The notes beneath the pieces are model-generated. The model saw only the letters and a list, made by a program, of their open reading frames with translations, was not told the DNA's origin and searched no databases. The translations under genes were made by a program, and so were the position numbers. From the NCBI GenBank assembly GCA_008694505.1, contig VZDJ01007747.1, forward strand, positions 32,855,187-32,919,186: a stretch of DNA of 64,000 bases, read 5' to 3'. This stretch comes from Cyanoderma ruficeps (taxonomy: Eukaryota; Chordata; Aves; Passeriformes; Timaliidae). Positions 1-12,015 of this stretch are shown in pieces. Numbering within the stretch: the first letter of the stretch is position 1; each line of letters starts with the position of its first letter.

Positions 1-612
1 TGTTTCTGATGTTAATAAGCCTTGAAAGTTTGAATATTGTTGCTGGTGTATACTTTGATCAGTGGATTTGAAATGCAAGCTCTTTGGCCGTGGCCCTTCT
101 CTTCATTACATTCAGGCAGCACTGAGTACAATGGAGACCAAATTCATTTGGAGGCCTCTGAATGCCAACATCAATACATAAAAATTATAGAAAGAATATT
201 AATAAGCACACAAGTTTTAGCAAGACAATTCTGTTTTAAACTTCTGTCCTTTACTTGCTCTGTGATTTTTGACCTGAGGTCCTATATAAGAACTGAACAG
301 TATTTTTTGAGAATTAGTGTGTCTTCCTGCAAAATGTGTCTCTAAGTTGGGTTGGGTGATATAAATATCCTGTTCCCAACTGCAGATACATCTGTCCAGT
401 GACTTTTGCTTTTCGTGTACCAATAAGATAGTTTTTCTCATATGACTGAGCAGATCTGTGAGCAGCACAATAAAGCAGAGAAGATGAAGATGCTGCAGCT
501 AGCCATAATCCTATCCTCCTCTCCTAACCTCTATTAGATGATTTTGAATTTATTCAACACAGCTTTACTCCTGAATCTGCTGTAAGAGTCAGTGAAAATT
601 AAAAATTAAAAA

Positions 613-626
613 NNNNNNNNNNNNNN
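613..626. other. Assembly gap (14 N) in an A-rich tract
   Basis: Fourteen N sit between an A-rich stretch on the left and a run of A on the right, with more A-rich sequence to about 652. The assembly probably broke at a homopolymer. The N count may not equal the true missing length. Confidence 0.95.
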
Positions 627-845
627 AAAAAAAAAGCTTGGGGAAAAAAGAAAAAGACCTAACATGAAAAAACTTGTTAATACAAGTCTTTATGCCAGTT
701 TTTCTCTTCACGCAGCAGAGTGGTTCAAAATGTAGAGAAGCCTGGTTAAGAAGTGATCAGCTACTGGAAAGCAGCATTGGTGACTGCTTTCTTGAATTCA
801 AGACAACAAAATGCAGAACAAGGCTGCTTTAAGCATGCATAGCCT

Positions 846-936
846 GCCTGCTTCTAGCTTTGGAGGATGCCTGCTTCTAGCTTTGGAGGATGCCTGCTTC
901 TAGCTTTGGAGGATGCCTGCTTCTAGCTTTGGAGGA
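846..936. repeat. Minisatellite, 23-bp unit, four copies
   Basis: Four head-to-tail copies of a 23-bp unit beginning gcctgcttctagctttgg start at 846, 869, 892 and 915. The last copy lacks the final base. The copies look identical by eye, which suggests recent expansion or ongoing homogenisation. There are no spacers between copies, so this is a tandem array and not a CRISPR. Confidence 0.95.
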
Positions 937-2414
937 GACAGAGCTCCCCAGTAGATGTAGGAGCTGTAGGAGCTAGGAAGTTCAGTAGCAGTTATTCAAG
1001 CTAAAGATGTTCTCACAATTTTACTGGTTTGGCTCTTAATTTGTTTCCAAAACCTAAAAAATGTATGTTATATCTTGAGAAATAGCAATCATTTTGGGTT
1101 CTGGTTTTGTTTCTTGCAGACTGCAAAGAGCATTATTTTAATAGAGTTCTGTTTTACATTAAAATTTCTATATAAAGTACATTTTTTATATCCTTCTGGC
1201 ATACTGCTTCTGAGCACCAACATCCAAAAACTCACCTCACCCAAATGAAAGATTGATCTGATTCACATTTTCAAGAAAAGATATAATGAGTGATCAGTTG
1301 TGGCTTCAAAACTTGGATAGCAGGTTCCAAAATGAGCAGTATTTATGGTTGTTTTATAAGCACTTAAAAATAGGACAGAAATACCAATATAGCCTTGACT
1401 ACCAAAGAGAATTTATGAAATCTCCCTCTAAATTTTAATGTCTTGAATTCAATGCATTTTAATGTTCCTAATTTTGAATTAGGAGGGAAGAGGAATTTGT
1501 GACATTTGCACTATGTGACTCTGCTATGTGGAAACTCACAGCATCTCATAATGGCTTAGATGGCAATAATAAATAAACAAAATGGGCCTTAAGCTATTTT
1601 TTTCTCATTTGTATGTACAAAGATGTCACCAAAGTTGCCTGTTTTCTCTCTGCTATGGGTTCTTGTTTAAACTATGGTTGTTATAAGAGTCAATTACCAT
1701 TATCTTCCTAATAGTTTTTATCCTATGGTTGAACTTCTGAATCCACGACGTCTCTTGTGTTTGCTGTTGAGATGCAGTTGAAAATTTGGATGCAAGTGGG
1801 TATTTACCTGTTTAGTAAAGAAATGTATAAAAAGAACTCCATCAGTTCTTGACATTCTGTGTTGCACTTCAGTTTTCCATATCATAAAAAGCCTCACTGC
1901 TGGAAGCAGTAAATAGGGATTTCTGGGTGAGGCTTGGCCATGATGGAGAATAAAGAAGTTCTTGTATTTTGGGGGTAGGTTAACTGGCATTTTTTGTTGC
2001 TTAGTGGTTTATTAGTGGTTAGTGGTTTATTGCACTTCATCATTCATAGGTTAACTGGTTTGATCGCTGTTCTTAATGAGATGTTCTAGTCACCATTTCT
2101 GGCTTTAAGGTAGTTTTGTTTGAGTGGGGTGAAAGGTCAAAGGCCTTGTAGCTAAGGGAGTTAGTTTTCTTCTCTTTAATTGTTGCTAATGAATATTCAG
2201 CTTTCAAAATGGAGAGAAAGGTACTAGAAATCAAACTGACTAGTGACTGAGAGACCCCCAAAGAGCAGCAAGCCGCAGGACTTATCTGGTGATTCATGTG
2301 CTTTGTGTTTTGTTTATTGAGTATGTGAATAAGCATCAGCCACGTGATGTCCATAAGGGGTTACACAGGGAAACCACTTTTTTTCATGAAATGACATCTG
2401 AAATAATTACAGAC

Positions 2415-3094
2415 TCACAGGATCAGTTGGACTGGAAAAGACCTCTGAAATCATCAAGTCCAGCCCATGACTCAGCATGTCAACTAGACCTTGGCACAAA
2501 GTGCCGCCTCCAGGAACGGTGATTCCACCTGCCTGGGCAGTCCAATGCAATGTTAAATCACCCTTCCTGTAAAGAAATTCCTCCTCATGTTCAAGATAGA
2601 TATCCCTTGGCAGAGCTTGAGGCCAGGTCCTCTTGTCCTTTCCCCGGTTACCTGGGAGAAGAGACAAGCCCCACATGGCTACAGTCTCCTTGCAGGCAGC
2701 TGTAGTGATTGATAAGGTCTCCCATGAGCCTCCTTTTCTCCAGGTAAAACAACCCCAGCTCCCTCAGCCAATCCTCACAGGACTTGTGCTCCAGACCTTT
2801 CCCAACTTTGTAGATCTTTTCTGGAGTTTTTCAGCCCCTCAATGCCTTTTTTTTGCATTGAGGGCCCTGAAACTGAACACAGGATTTGAGGTGTGGCCTC
2901 ACCAGTGCTGAGTGTAGGGGAGCAATCCTGCCCTGGTCCTGCTGGCCACAATATTGATGATACCAGCTAGGATGCTGTTGGTCTTCTTGGCCACCTGGGC
3001 GCAGCCAGCTCATGTTCAGTCACTGTCAATCAGCACCTCCATGTCCTTCCTCCCTGGGCATATTTCCAGCCATTCTGTCCCCAGACTGTAGCAC
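2415..3094 (-). mobile_element. CR1 LINE, 5'-truncated, minus strand
   Basis: Read on the plus strand this begins with the reverse complement of a CR1 3' tail (tcacaggatcagttgg), followed by the 'aagtccagccc' block, the 'cctgggcagtccaatg' block and the 'ctccttttctccagg' block typical of the CR1 3' end. On the minus strand a frame at 3013-2831 keeps [13 protein letters not shown] (plus-strand 2908-2870), a relic of the C-terminal tail of the CR1 reverse-transcriptase polyprotein. The element is truncated at its 5' end near 3094, as most CR1 copies are. Frame breaks and lost CpGs indicate an old, inactive copy. Confidence 0.93.
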
Positions 3095-6000
3095 TGGTTT
3101 CTTAAGAAGAGAGGAAAAGAATATGGAAATAACTAAGGATAAAGGCTCTAGGAGAGAACAAGATGACAGTGTATTAAAAGCAGAAAGCATGAACAGAGGG
3201 TGAAGAGAGCACAGAGAATCAGTATTAGGGAAGGTAAGTGGTGGAACACTTGCTCAGTGTTCAATAAAACTAAATTTTCTTTGAGGATGACAGCTCCCTG
3301 AGATGCACAGCTATAGACTGCAGCTCAGAAGAGGTGTATTAGGGAGTGGGGAAAATCTGTGACTAAATAATATCCCTTCACATTGGGATATTACCAGGTT
3401 ACCTTGACATCAAGAAGGTGATCGCTCAAGTGATTTTTAGCTCTTGAAGAGGGTGAAGTTGTGAGAAGATAATGCAATTAGACAGATAGCACAACATCTT
3501 GGGATATTTGGTCATTGCAATATTAGATTGGACATTAGACATTTACAAAGAAGGTGATGCAAAGGTAACTCTGAATCCAAGATTCATAATTTCAAGAGGG
3601 AACCCAATATGCTAAAGAACTGAGTGAATGCAGTCAGACCAGACCGAGGGACTTGGGAACTAAGTGCAAATTACTTCTTTCTGTCAGAAGAGTGCAAACT
3701 GTAAGAAAGGTCTTTCTAAGCTAGAGCCAAGTCCATACAGATCAGGGAAAAAAAAAAAAGAAGTCAACAGGGAACCTATATTGAGGAGAAAAACTAATGA
3801 GCAAATAATATGGCTTTTGTAAAGTACTCATTACTAGTGAAAAAGGAATAGTGCTGGAAGTTCAACTAAGTTAAAATTGGAAAAAGATATTAAAATGAAT
3901 AGAGGAAAAATATTTGCTTAGCTGTATGAAACTTAGGTCAAGGAAATTTTGTCTGAAGTGATCCTCCTGGTTTGATCAAAAAATAGTATTATTTTTTACA
4001 GGCAGAGCAAGGATTATTTAATCTGACACAATGGAAGCTGAGAAGGGATGTATGAGCACTGTCTGCAAATACACCTGGGTTGAAAGGCACCACACAGAAA
4101 TAAAAGGTCAGTCTGGATAATGAGGAAAGTTTCTGACCAGAAGAACTTTGCGTCTGTGGAAAGGCCTTCAAGTGGGAGTAAAATGGAGCTGGTTGGATGA
4201 GATTATGAACTTTATGGATGAAATCATCAGAGTTATCTATGACAGCAAGAATTTTTACTTGATGATCTGGGAGTTTCCTTCCACTGCAATGATACTACTA
4301 ATTTGAGGGTTAGCGTAGTAAGTCTCCCTGCTAAGGAAGGGAAGGACAAAGCTAGTTTTCATAATGACAGAGATGGTAAGTACAACAGCAGTTTTGATAG
4401 TCCAGGTGTATAATTATCATAGGCTTATTATTGGCCAAGATTTTTGGGGCTCATGTAGTTTTAAAACTGCCTTCTTTAGTTACAATTCAGCTGTGGCTTA
4501 TGGCATAATATTTCTTTGGCTAGAAATGAAAATAGAAATGGCTCAAGAAAACAATGTGGACTTTTATTTCATGATATGAAAATACTTAGGTTAAAAATGG
4601 ACAAAGCAAAATATTTAAATATAATCTCTTCTAACAGACCACCAAGCCTTCATCCCCAAATTTAATTTACTCAATTACATTTCTTCTTTTCCTTCCTGAA
4701 AGCTTTTCAGGAGTCTCTTAGAAGAGCATTGGTCTCAGTTCCCTTTCTTGCTTGTCTTGTTCTTTCTACATGTCACCTTTTGTATGAAAATTGTACAATG
4801 CTTGGAAAACATTATTTCAGCTGTAGGATAGACCAGTAAAACTTATTTTCTGAGGTTTATAGCATATAATAGGCAAATGTTCTGAAAAAACAGTTTTTGG
4901 GCCATCAAGCAATATGGGATATGAATGAAGGGGACTTTAAAGCTGTGATGAGAAGCAGCAGATCTATTAGTGTTTGAAAAGAACATTTTTAAAGTCACTT
5001 GTCAATAAATAGGTGGATGAACTTGTAGCCTCCTTTGCAAGACAGAAGATGAAATGGGCCTTGCCAAGATTCCTCAGCAACCTTAGATAGCAGTCAGTTG
5101 TTCTCAGCAGGCTACATCAACATTTTCCAGCTATTTAGAGGCAGGACTGGATATCCAAAGGGCAGGAAAATGTGGTTTGTAGCAGAACAGCTGCTGCTAA
5201 TAATGCAAGTGATGAGCTGAAATGAACAATGGAAGTTAAGTTTTTAAAGTTTGTCTAGTCCCCTCTGGCTATGCTACCTATTGCAAGCCTCCTTTGATTT
5301 CACACCAAAGTACATCATGATTCAGTGGGAACCATACTACTCAAACCAATATGAAATTCAAATCAGAAAATATATATTTGTGGGAACAAAGGGGATAGGA
5401 TTGAAGTCTTTTGTTCATGTGTTATAGGTTTGTTTTTTTTACAATGAAGCTTTTGGATGGTTTTTATGGGTGTATAAAAATAATAATAATTAAAGAAGAG
5501 AATAGACGGTCTGAGAAAACCATCTTGCCAATTAGAAGAATCCTTTATTTTATGACTTATGACACTATTAGTTTAAATTGAAGGATGCCAGTGCTGAAAT
5601 GAGTGATTGAGAAATATGCGAGAGTTCATAGAAATGCATCCTTTGTTTTCTGCAATAATAATTCATTCAGTTAGGAAAAAATTCCTAAAACGTTTCAATT
5701 GTAGTTGTGAGAAATGTCTCGTTACTGCAGGCAGAGTTTGTTAGGTTCCAGAAATAAAGCATAGAAGTCAAATCCAGAGACACTGAGTAATGATGAGGTA
5801 CACTTTATTAACTTATTTGACCTATTGATTTTAAACAAGGCAAATCTGAATTTAGCTCAGTTGTCAGATCTGGACTGCATGAAACAGGACTGAGAGATCG
5901 TTGTAGCCTGTTTTCTCATAATGCATCTCCTAAATTTCATCTTTTGACTCTTATTTATTTTGTTTCTCCTGAAATATTTGCAGTTTTTGTGGCAGCTTGG

Positions 6001-9000
6001 TAGCTTGCCTGGATGTATGTGGAGAACATTCTGAATCTTTCAAAAGAAAATAATGCTGCATGCCCACAGCTCTCAATAGCTTGAGAAATGTCTTGTTTGG
6101 AGAACAGGGACCAATTCAGAGTGCAGACAGATACACAACTGCTTCCAGCTTAATTTTCTGAAATGTTTTCATACCCTTCAGGTGATTTACTTTCTCAACC
6201 TGGATTGGAATCTTTACTCCAGTTATATCTAGGCCATTTGATTCAGTGGTTGCAGCAAAGAACAGCTGGCCTCTATTTACTTTTGTGTTTAATTTCTGTT
6301 TTCAAGTTCTACTCATGTTTTAAAAAGCAGTAAAAATGTTATTCTTACAGTGTTTTATATTATTGACATTTGATTCTTTTTAATCTTATTTTTTTCTAGA
6401 AAGGCATCATTTGCTTAATCTTTTATTTGATACCCACCTGTAGACTTAATGTGCTGTGTCTAACCTTCCTGCTAAAGTTGTACCAGAAAGAGGGAATGAG
6501 TTCCCTTCCTGGTCAATTATCCCCTGAATCTTATGCATCTCTACTTTGGTATCTGCTTCAGTGTGCAAAAATCATTTGATAAAATGTTTTTTAATGTAAT
6601 TTATGAAAAGATCAAATACCATTTTTTCTCTGAGAACTCTTCTTTTTCAACTTCCATGTGAATGTTTTTGTGTATGTCCTCGCTGGGATGAAATGTGTGT
6701 GTTGTCCCACAACAAAGCATCCTGCAGAAATGGTCAGGCAGTTTTGACTTTGTAGATCCACCATCAAGAATGTTTATAAGAAGTCTAAAGAATGACTTTT
6801 CAGAATGTAGCAGAACATCTAAAAATTAAATCTCTTCAAAATATAGTTAGCTATTTGTATTTAAAAAGAAGCCACATTTAATTTTTTTTAAATTCTATAT
6901 CTTTTCTGTAGCAAAGTAAAAGTTTAATTATTGCAGGACATTTTGTATTTTATTTTCTCTTTTCTATCCTGCTTCTTGGCATGAGTGTGTCTTTAATAGC
7001 TCATTTTTGAGAATTCAAATCCAGAAATATTTTTATCTTAGATGACAATCATTGAACAGGTGGCATCTACAAAGAGGAGTTATAAAGGAATTAGTCAAAG
7101 GTAGGATACCACAAGTTCTTTTGAACACATGTAGGAGTGACATGTAAGAGGTGGAAAAAAGGGACTGTTTGGCTTGATTAAATGCAGGTGTTATGAACAT
7201 GGAGCAGAAGAAAAGACTTTATTAAGCTTAGGGGTTACTTAAAAATTTATGAGACTATGAAAAATACCAGCTCTTTCCCAATTAAAAGAAAATCAACAAT
7301 AACAAAAAGGGGATCCTAGGAACTAGTGAAAGAGCAAGAGGTAGCAGAACTATGAAAATTTTGTTTTGCTTTGTTTGCTTAATGGGACGTAGGAGTTGAC
7401 TCAGTCACACCCCGGCTGAAATCCAGGGTCTCTCCTGCTTGAGCCTTTGCTGCTGCTGCTGTTGTGGAGTGTCTGTGTAATCTCCAAAAAACTCTCTTGG
7501 CTGAGGGCACATTACCATCATGCTCTGAAGCTGAAACGTGATTCAATAGTATTCATCACATTGCCTGGCATGGAAATTCCTTAGAGAGGAATTGTATGGC
7601 TTCAATGCTGGGTGGCCTCAGACAGCTTTTGCCACTTTTTCTAACCTTCCTGATACTCTTAGGAAAAAAATAACATGAGTAAGCAGCATGGTCTGCTGAT
7701 GGGAGCATGTCTATGAGACATTTGTGCTTTTGCTGCTGGATTTCCTCTTGTGCCAAGTGCTTTGTCTCCTCTGTTTGTGTCTGCGGCACGTGAAGACATT
7801 GCACTCACCTCACTGTAGCCTTGGTGGCTGCTGTTGTCACATGTTGGCCCTTTCCATAGTGCTGTGTGCCTCAGGTGTGATCTGGAAAGTGTTTCTAAAC
7901 TCCCAGAGGTTGTGACCCTGCTTGCTCCATGGGAAACAAGTTTATGAAATCAAACTGTGGAAATCTGTTCTTCTCAGACTCCTGTTTCTGAGTGTATTGA
8001 CACACAAACTGATGCTGATTTTCCAGCATCAGGGAAGGGACAGACACAACATTTAAAAATAATATAGCCACTATATAATTTAGTAATTGTTTGGCCAAAG
8101 AGAGACTACTAAGTGTGATAAAAGTTCTGGTTAAAGGTGACAACAGTGTTGCCTCTAAAAGCAATATTTTATTGTCTGTCTCAAAACAAGAACATGGCCA
8201 TGTCAGAGCGGATTTTGAGAACTCTGCAAGTGTTTCCCAGGCAGATCTATAATGTGCAGTGAAGCCTTGCATGAAGAAAGGCTGCCCTGAGGTGATAATT
8301 CAGGACCAGAAATCTGAGATAATTGTAGGACCCAGCATCCACTGTAGGATTCAGCACCCACCTCTTGTTTCAGTAGAATGGTATGTACTGAGAGTTTTAT
8401 GATTCTCTAGTCTTTCTTACAGCTATTTATGGAAGAATTTTATGGATGATTTTTTATGTCTGCATGAAGGGGTAAATGTAATATTTTCCTTGACAATGCT
8501 AGGTGATATATTTGCCCTGTAATTCTTGAGATGCTTGGAAATGAATTGCCTTAAAATTGTACATGGAGTAAAAATTGGCCAAAAAGAAGCATTGAACAAC
8601 AACAGAACACTTTCATATCCAAAAAAAAGAGAAAAAATATAAAAAACATTTTTTGATCATGCTTGCACATGTAATGTGGAACTAGCTGCTCATTCTCAGC
8701 ACTTGCCCAATCTCTGAGTCTCACAGAGTATGAATGCAGTATATACATTTTTTAGGGAATTAGCAGTGATAAATATTGATATTACAGTGTTAAACACATA
8801 GTAATAGCAGTAACAGTAAAGAAAATCTTGGCAATTTTCAACAAAGATTGAAGAGCTTCCACAGAATTTGTTCAAATCATGCTGCAAATCCACGTCTCCC
8901 AGAGTAATTGGCACTTCATAGTACTTGGAAATTACATCTGGAAGTACTATTTTCTGTACAGCCTAGAAAATCTAGTCTCTCAGCTCCTCTGGCTCTCCAG

Positions 9001-10451
9001 CCTCCAGAATTGCTGCTTGAATGGCTATATTGTGCAAAATCAGATTGATTTGGCATACAACAGGGCGCTCTCATCTAGTCGCACAGAAAGCCAAATGCTT
9101 CATTAAATATTTTGCCAGTTCTACTTTTTAGAAACAGCACTTAACTGCATAGTTACTACAGCCATTACAATCCATCGAAGTGCTGCAATAAATTTCCTGT
9201 CACCCGAATGGGAAAGTTTACATAATTGAACAAAATACAAGCTTTTATGCTGCTAGCCATTGAAAAAAATATATACATTTACACACTTTGGACATCAGAT
9301 AAAAGCTGCTGGCTTCACAGTGCTACAGCCAGGACTGCAGATAGAAAGTAGTATTAATAGTCCCTGTCTTTCTCAAAAAGGGAGCTTTTAATTTCTGTTT
9401 TTAAAATTAATACTGCTACTTCTGATTCTGAGTAATTCAGTGAAAATGAAAGGGCTCAGTTCCTTCTTCTACAGCTAACTGTCCCAGGAAGTAGACATTA
9501 TTATATAGTGTGGGCTTACGTAGACGCCCAAATTCTGACTTCTGCTGATGCTGATTTTCACCTGTTCTTCTCACTCCAGTGCTCCTTACATGCACCTGAG
9601 TCTGCAGATTCAGAGTGTGGAAAAGGGCTCAGAAATTTGTGACAGGCTTTCTTACAATGCTTTCTTATTGCAGACAGGTCTGTCTGCTGTCCATACCTGA
9701 CAACACTGCATTCTAACTTACAAAATGGAAGCAATGAGGCTGAAGCCATGGTTTTTTGTTGTAGAAAATTTCCACAGCAGGCAGGTAACTAATTAGACTA
9801 TTACAAGTGAAGAGAATGCATTCAGGAAAGCCATGTCTGCTCACGGAACACAGTGGGGTGATGATACAAATAAGGTTTATTTCAGATGGATTATAGCTGG
9901 GTACTGCAGCCTTCAGGTGGCAAAGCCTGCAGCTCTGGAGGCAGAGTCTGCAGGCAGAAAAACACTGACCTGCCTTCTGCCCAAGCAGGCAGATCCTAAA
10001 ACCCCCCAGGCTACTGCTGCTGTTTACTGGTGATATAGAAAAAGCTGGGATGCTACCCTTAGATTGTGACAGCAGGAAAAGTGAAGTCAGTGAGTGGGAT
10101 AGCTATGGCCTGTGAAACTCCAAGACTGGTGATAAATATAATTTAACAACTTTCTTCAAATATAGATTTTAAAAATATGCATACATCTATACACAGACAA
10201 ATAAATACATGCAGAACTTCTGTCATGGAAATAATTTCTTTAGACTCAAATACTTTTGTAATTTTTAGTGGGTTTTTTGTTGCTTGAAGTGTCTGACAGG
10301 ACTAACTGGTGTTTGCCCAGGGTAGTCTGGATAGGTCATTGTAAGTCTTGCAAAGAAAGGCTAGGCACAGCACCCTTTAATTTTCATGGACAAGCTTGGT
10401 TGAATCATTGGGGAAGCCATGAGTGATCTATTCATAACCAGGGACTTTTAA

Positions 10452-10477
10452 CATATATATATATATGTGTGTGTGTG
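10452..10477. repeat. Compound (AT)n(GT)n microsatellite
   Basis: An alternating AT run passes directly into an alternating GT run (atatatatat then gtgtgtgtgt). This is a purine-pyrimidine alternating dinucleotide tract, likely to vary in length between individuals. Confidence 0.9.
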
Positions 10478-11784
10478 GCCCTCTAATTACCATCCAATCA
10501 TCAGAGCATCAGTGTCTTACTTTGTTTACAGTCCTGAAAAACCAGAGTCAGGTTTTATGAGCCTGACAATATATTTTTTTGTTTTGTTTATATTATGTGA
10601 TTTCTTTTTAATATGAGAAGAAACTTTCTACATAATCATTGCAATAAACCTTTTGTGACACTTTTAGAAAATTATTTTGTACTTGCACTGCTGAAAATGG
10701 ATGCTGAGTCCTATTTATATGTTCAAAAATAAGTCCTTAAATCTTTTAAAGTACAGAGGGCTTGGGGGACCTCCCTGTAGGTGCCCCTGTTTATATTGCC
10801 AAAGTTTAGCTAGTGGTTGCAAAAAACCCAGCAGCCAACTTACTAATGAGCTTGTTTTGACAGGACTGCATAGCTCATTGCTTATTAATGCAGTGTTGCT
10901 GGCTGGATCATGCCACACTTTCTGGAACTGTAAAAGTGATTCAAGAGACTGTATCAAAACCAAGCTGCAAACATAATTTGCAATCAGACTCACTGGATTC
11001 ACAATCCAGTTCAAATTATCAGGACAGGACTTCCATTTTCCCATGCACTGCTATTCTCTTCAGCTCAAAACTTTGAGAGTTTTCAGTATTCTGAGACAAA
11101 TTTATCCTGGGGACAACTCAAATGAAGTGAGTGAAGTCACACCAGGGATTCATTTGGCTCATTACTAACATCTTGTCTCCTACCAGCATGCTCTACATTG
11201 CTCAGCTGACACACTCTGGGGTGTGATGAAGACAGAAAGGGTCAGTTCAGCTTTCAGGCTCCTCTAGCTTTTCCATGGACTTTTTTTTATTATTATTTTT
11301 AAAATAAGAGAAGTATAAGTGCTGTGGGCTGAAAAGAGTTTAGAAACCAAGCAATATCAAAATCATAACCGAGGGAATTGCAGTGATCATTGGGAGATAC
11401 CTTCCTCAAACTCAATCCTCCTGTCATGCCAGGTAGTTGAAATTTTGCATTGTAATGCATTTTGTTAATGTGTTTAGGGATTCATGAGGCCTTCGTGATC
11501 CTGTTGACTTGCCATAAAACATCCTATGGGTTTTTCCATATGCAGTATTTCTGGAAGAATCCTTTTCCTTGCTCAGTTTCTAACTGAAATATATAAAGAT
11601 GGATTGACATCAATCATCATCTATGACATCAACAATCTCTGACAAGCTTGAAGAATTGATCCATTTGGCCTGAGAATTAATCTGGCATTGAAGTCTCAAC
11701 ACTGTCTACTCAAGGATGACCTCAGGCCATGTTTTTCAAAGATTCTTTATTAATTTAGATTTTGAAATCTCCAGATTTCTAATA

Positions 11785-11875
11785 TAAATATGTATACAAT
11801 ATACAATATATTTATATAAAATATAATATATATTATATATGCTATAATATATATTATATTTTATATATATAAAAA
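11785..11875. repeat. AT-rich low-complexity block
   Basis: About 90 bases consist almost wholly of A and T, with many ata/tat palindromic segments. The short open frames crossing it are composition artefacts. It may contribute to the assembly difficulty that shows as a gap about 120 bases downstream. Confidence 0.85.
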
Positions 11876-11978
11876 TCAAATATACAAATATCTCCAGATA
11901 CAGTAGTTCTGTTTTATTATTCCATTCACACAAATACATAGAGGGAAACAATGGGAATTTGAAAGTCTGAAACATTTC

Positions 11979-12015
11979 CTTTTTTTTTTTTTTTTTTNNN
12001 NNNNNNNNNNNNNNN
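11979..12015. repeat. Poly-T tract running into an 18-N gap
   Basis: About 19 T residues (11979-11997) end in 18 N (11998-12015). Sequence resumes with ctcgtggacatatgcgcaca, which holds CpGs unusual for the surroundings. On the minus strand this reads as unique sequence, gap, then a poly-A run. No polyadenylation signal is visible just before the tract on that strand, so a retroposed transcript is possible but unproven. Confidence 0.85.

Larger units (their letters stand above)
1..2414. other. AT-rich unique DNA, no gene recognised
   Basis: No recognisable gene or interspersed repeat. The short open frames on both strands overlap each other and show no family motifs. It holds a small assembly gap in an A-rich tract, a 23-bp minisatellite, and a minor cluster of the heptamer ttagtgg (three copies at 2001-2025). 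A good splice-acceptor-like site (pyrimidine tract ending in cag at 1120) is followed by an AT-rich open frame with no matching donor, so it is not called as an exon. Confidence 0.6.

Noticed and set aside
846..936. Possible CRISPR-like direct repeats
   Set aside because: The four copies are contiguous with no spacers, and the window is vertebrate-like. It is a minisatellite.
7895..8272. 125-codon minus-strand open frame
   Set aside because: No motif, no supporting splice context; a few frames of this length are expected by chance.
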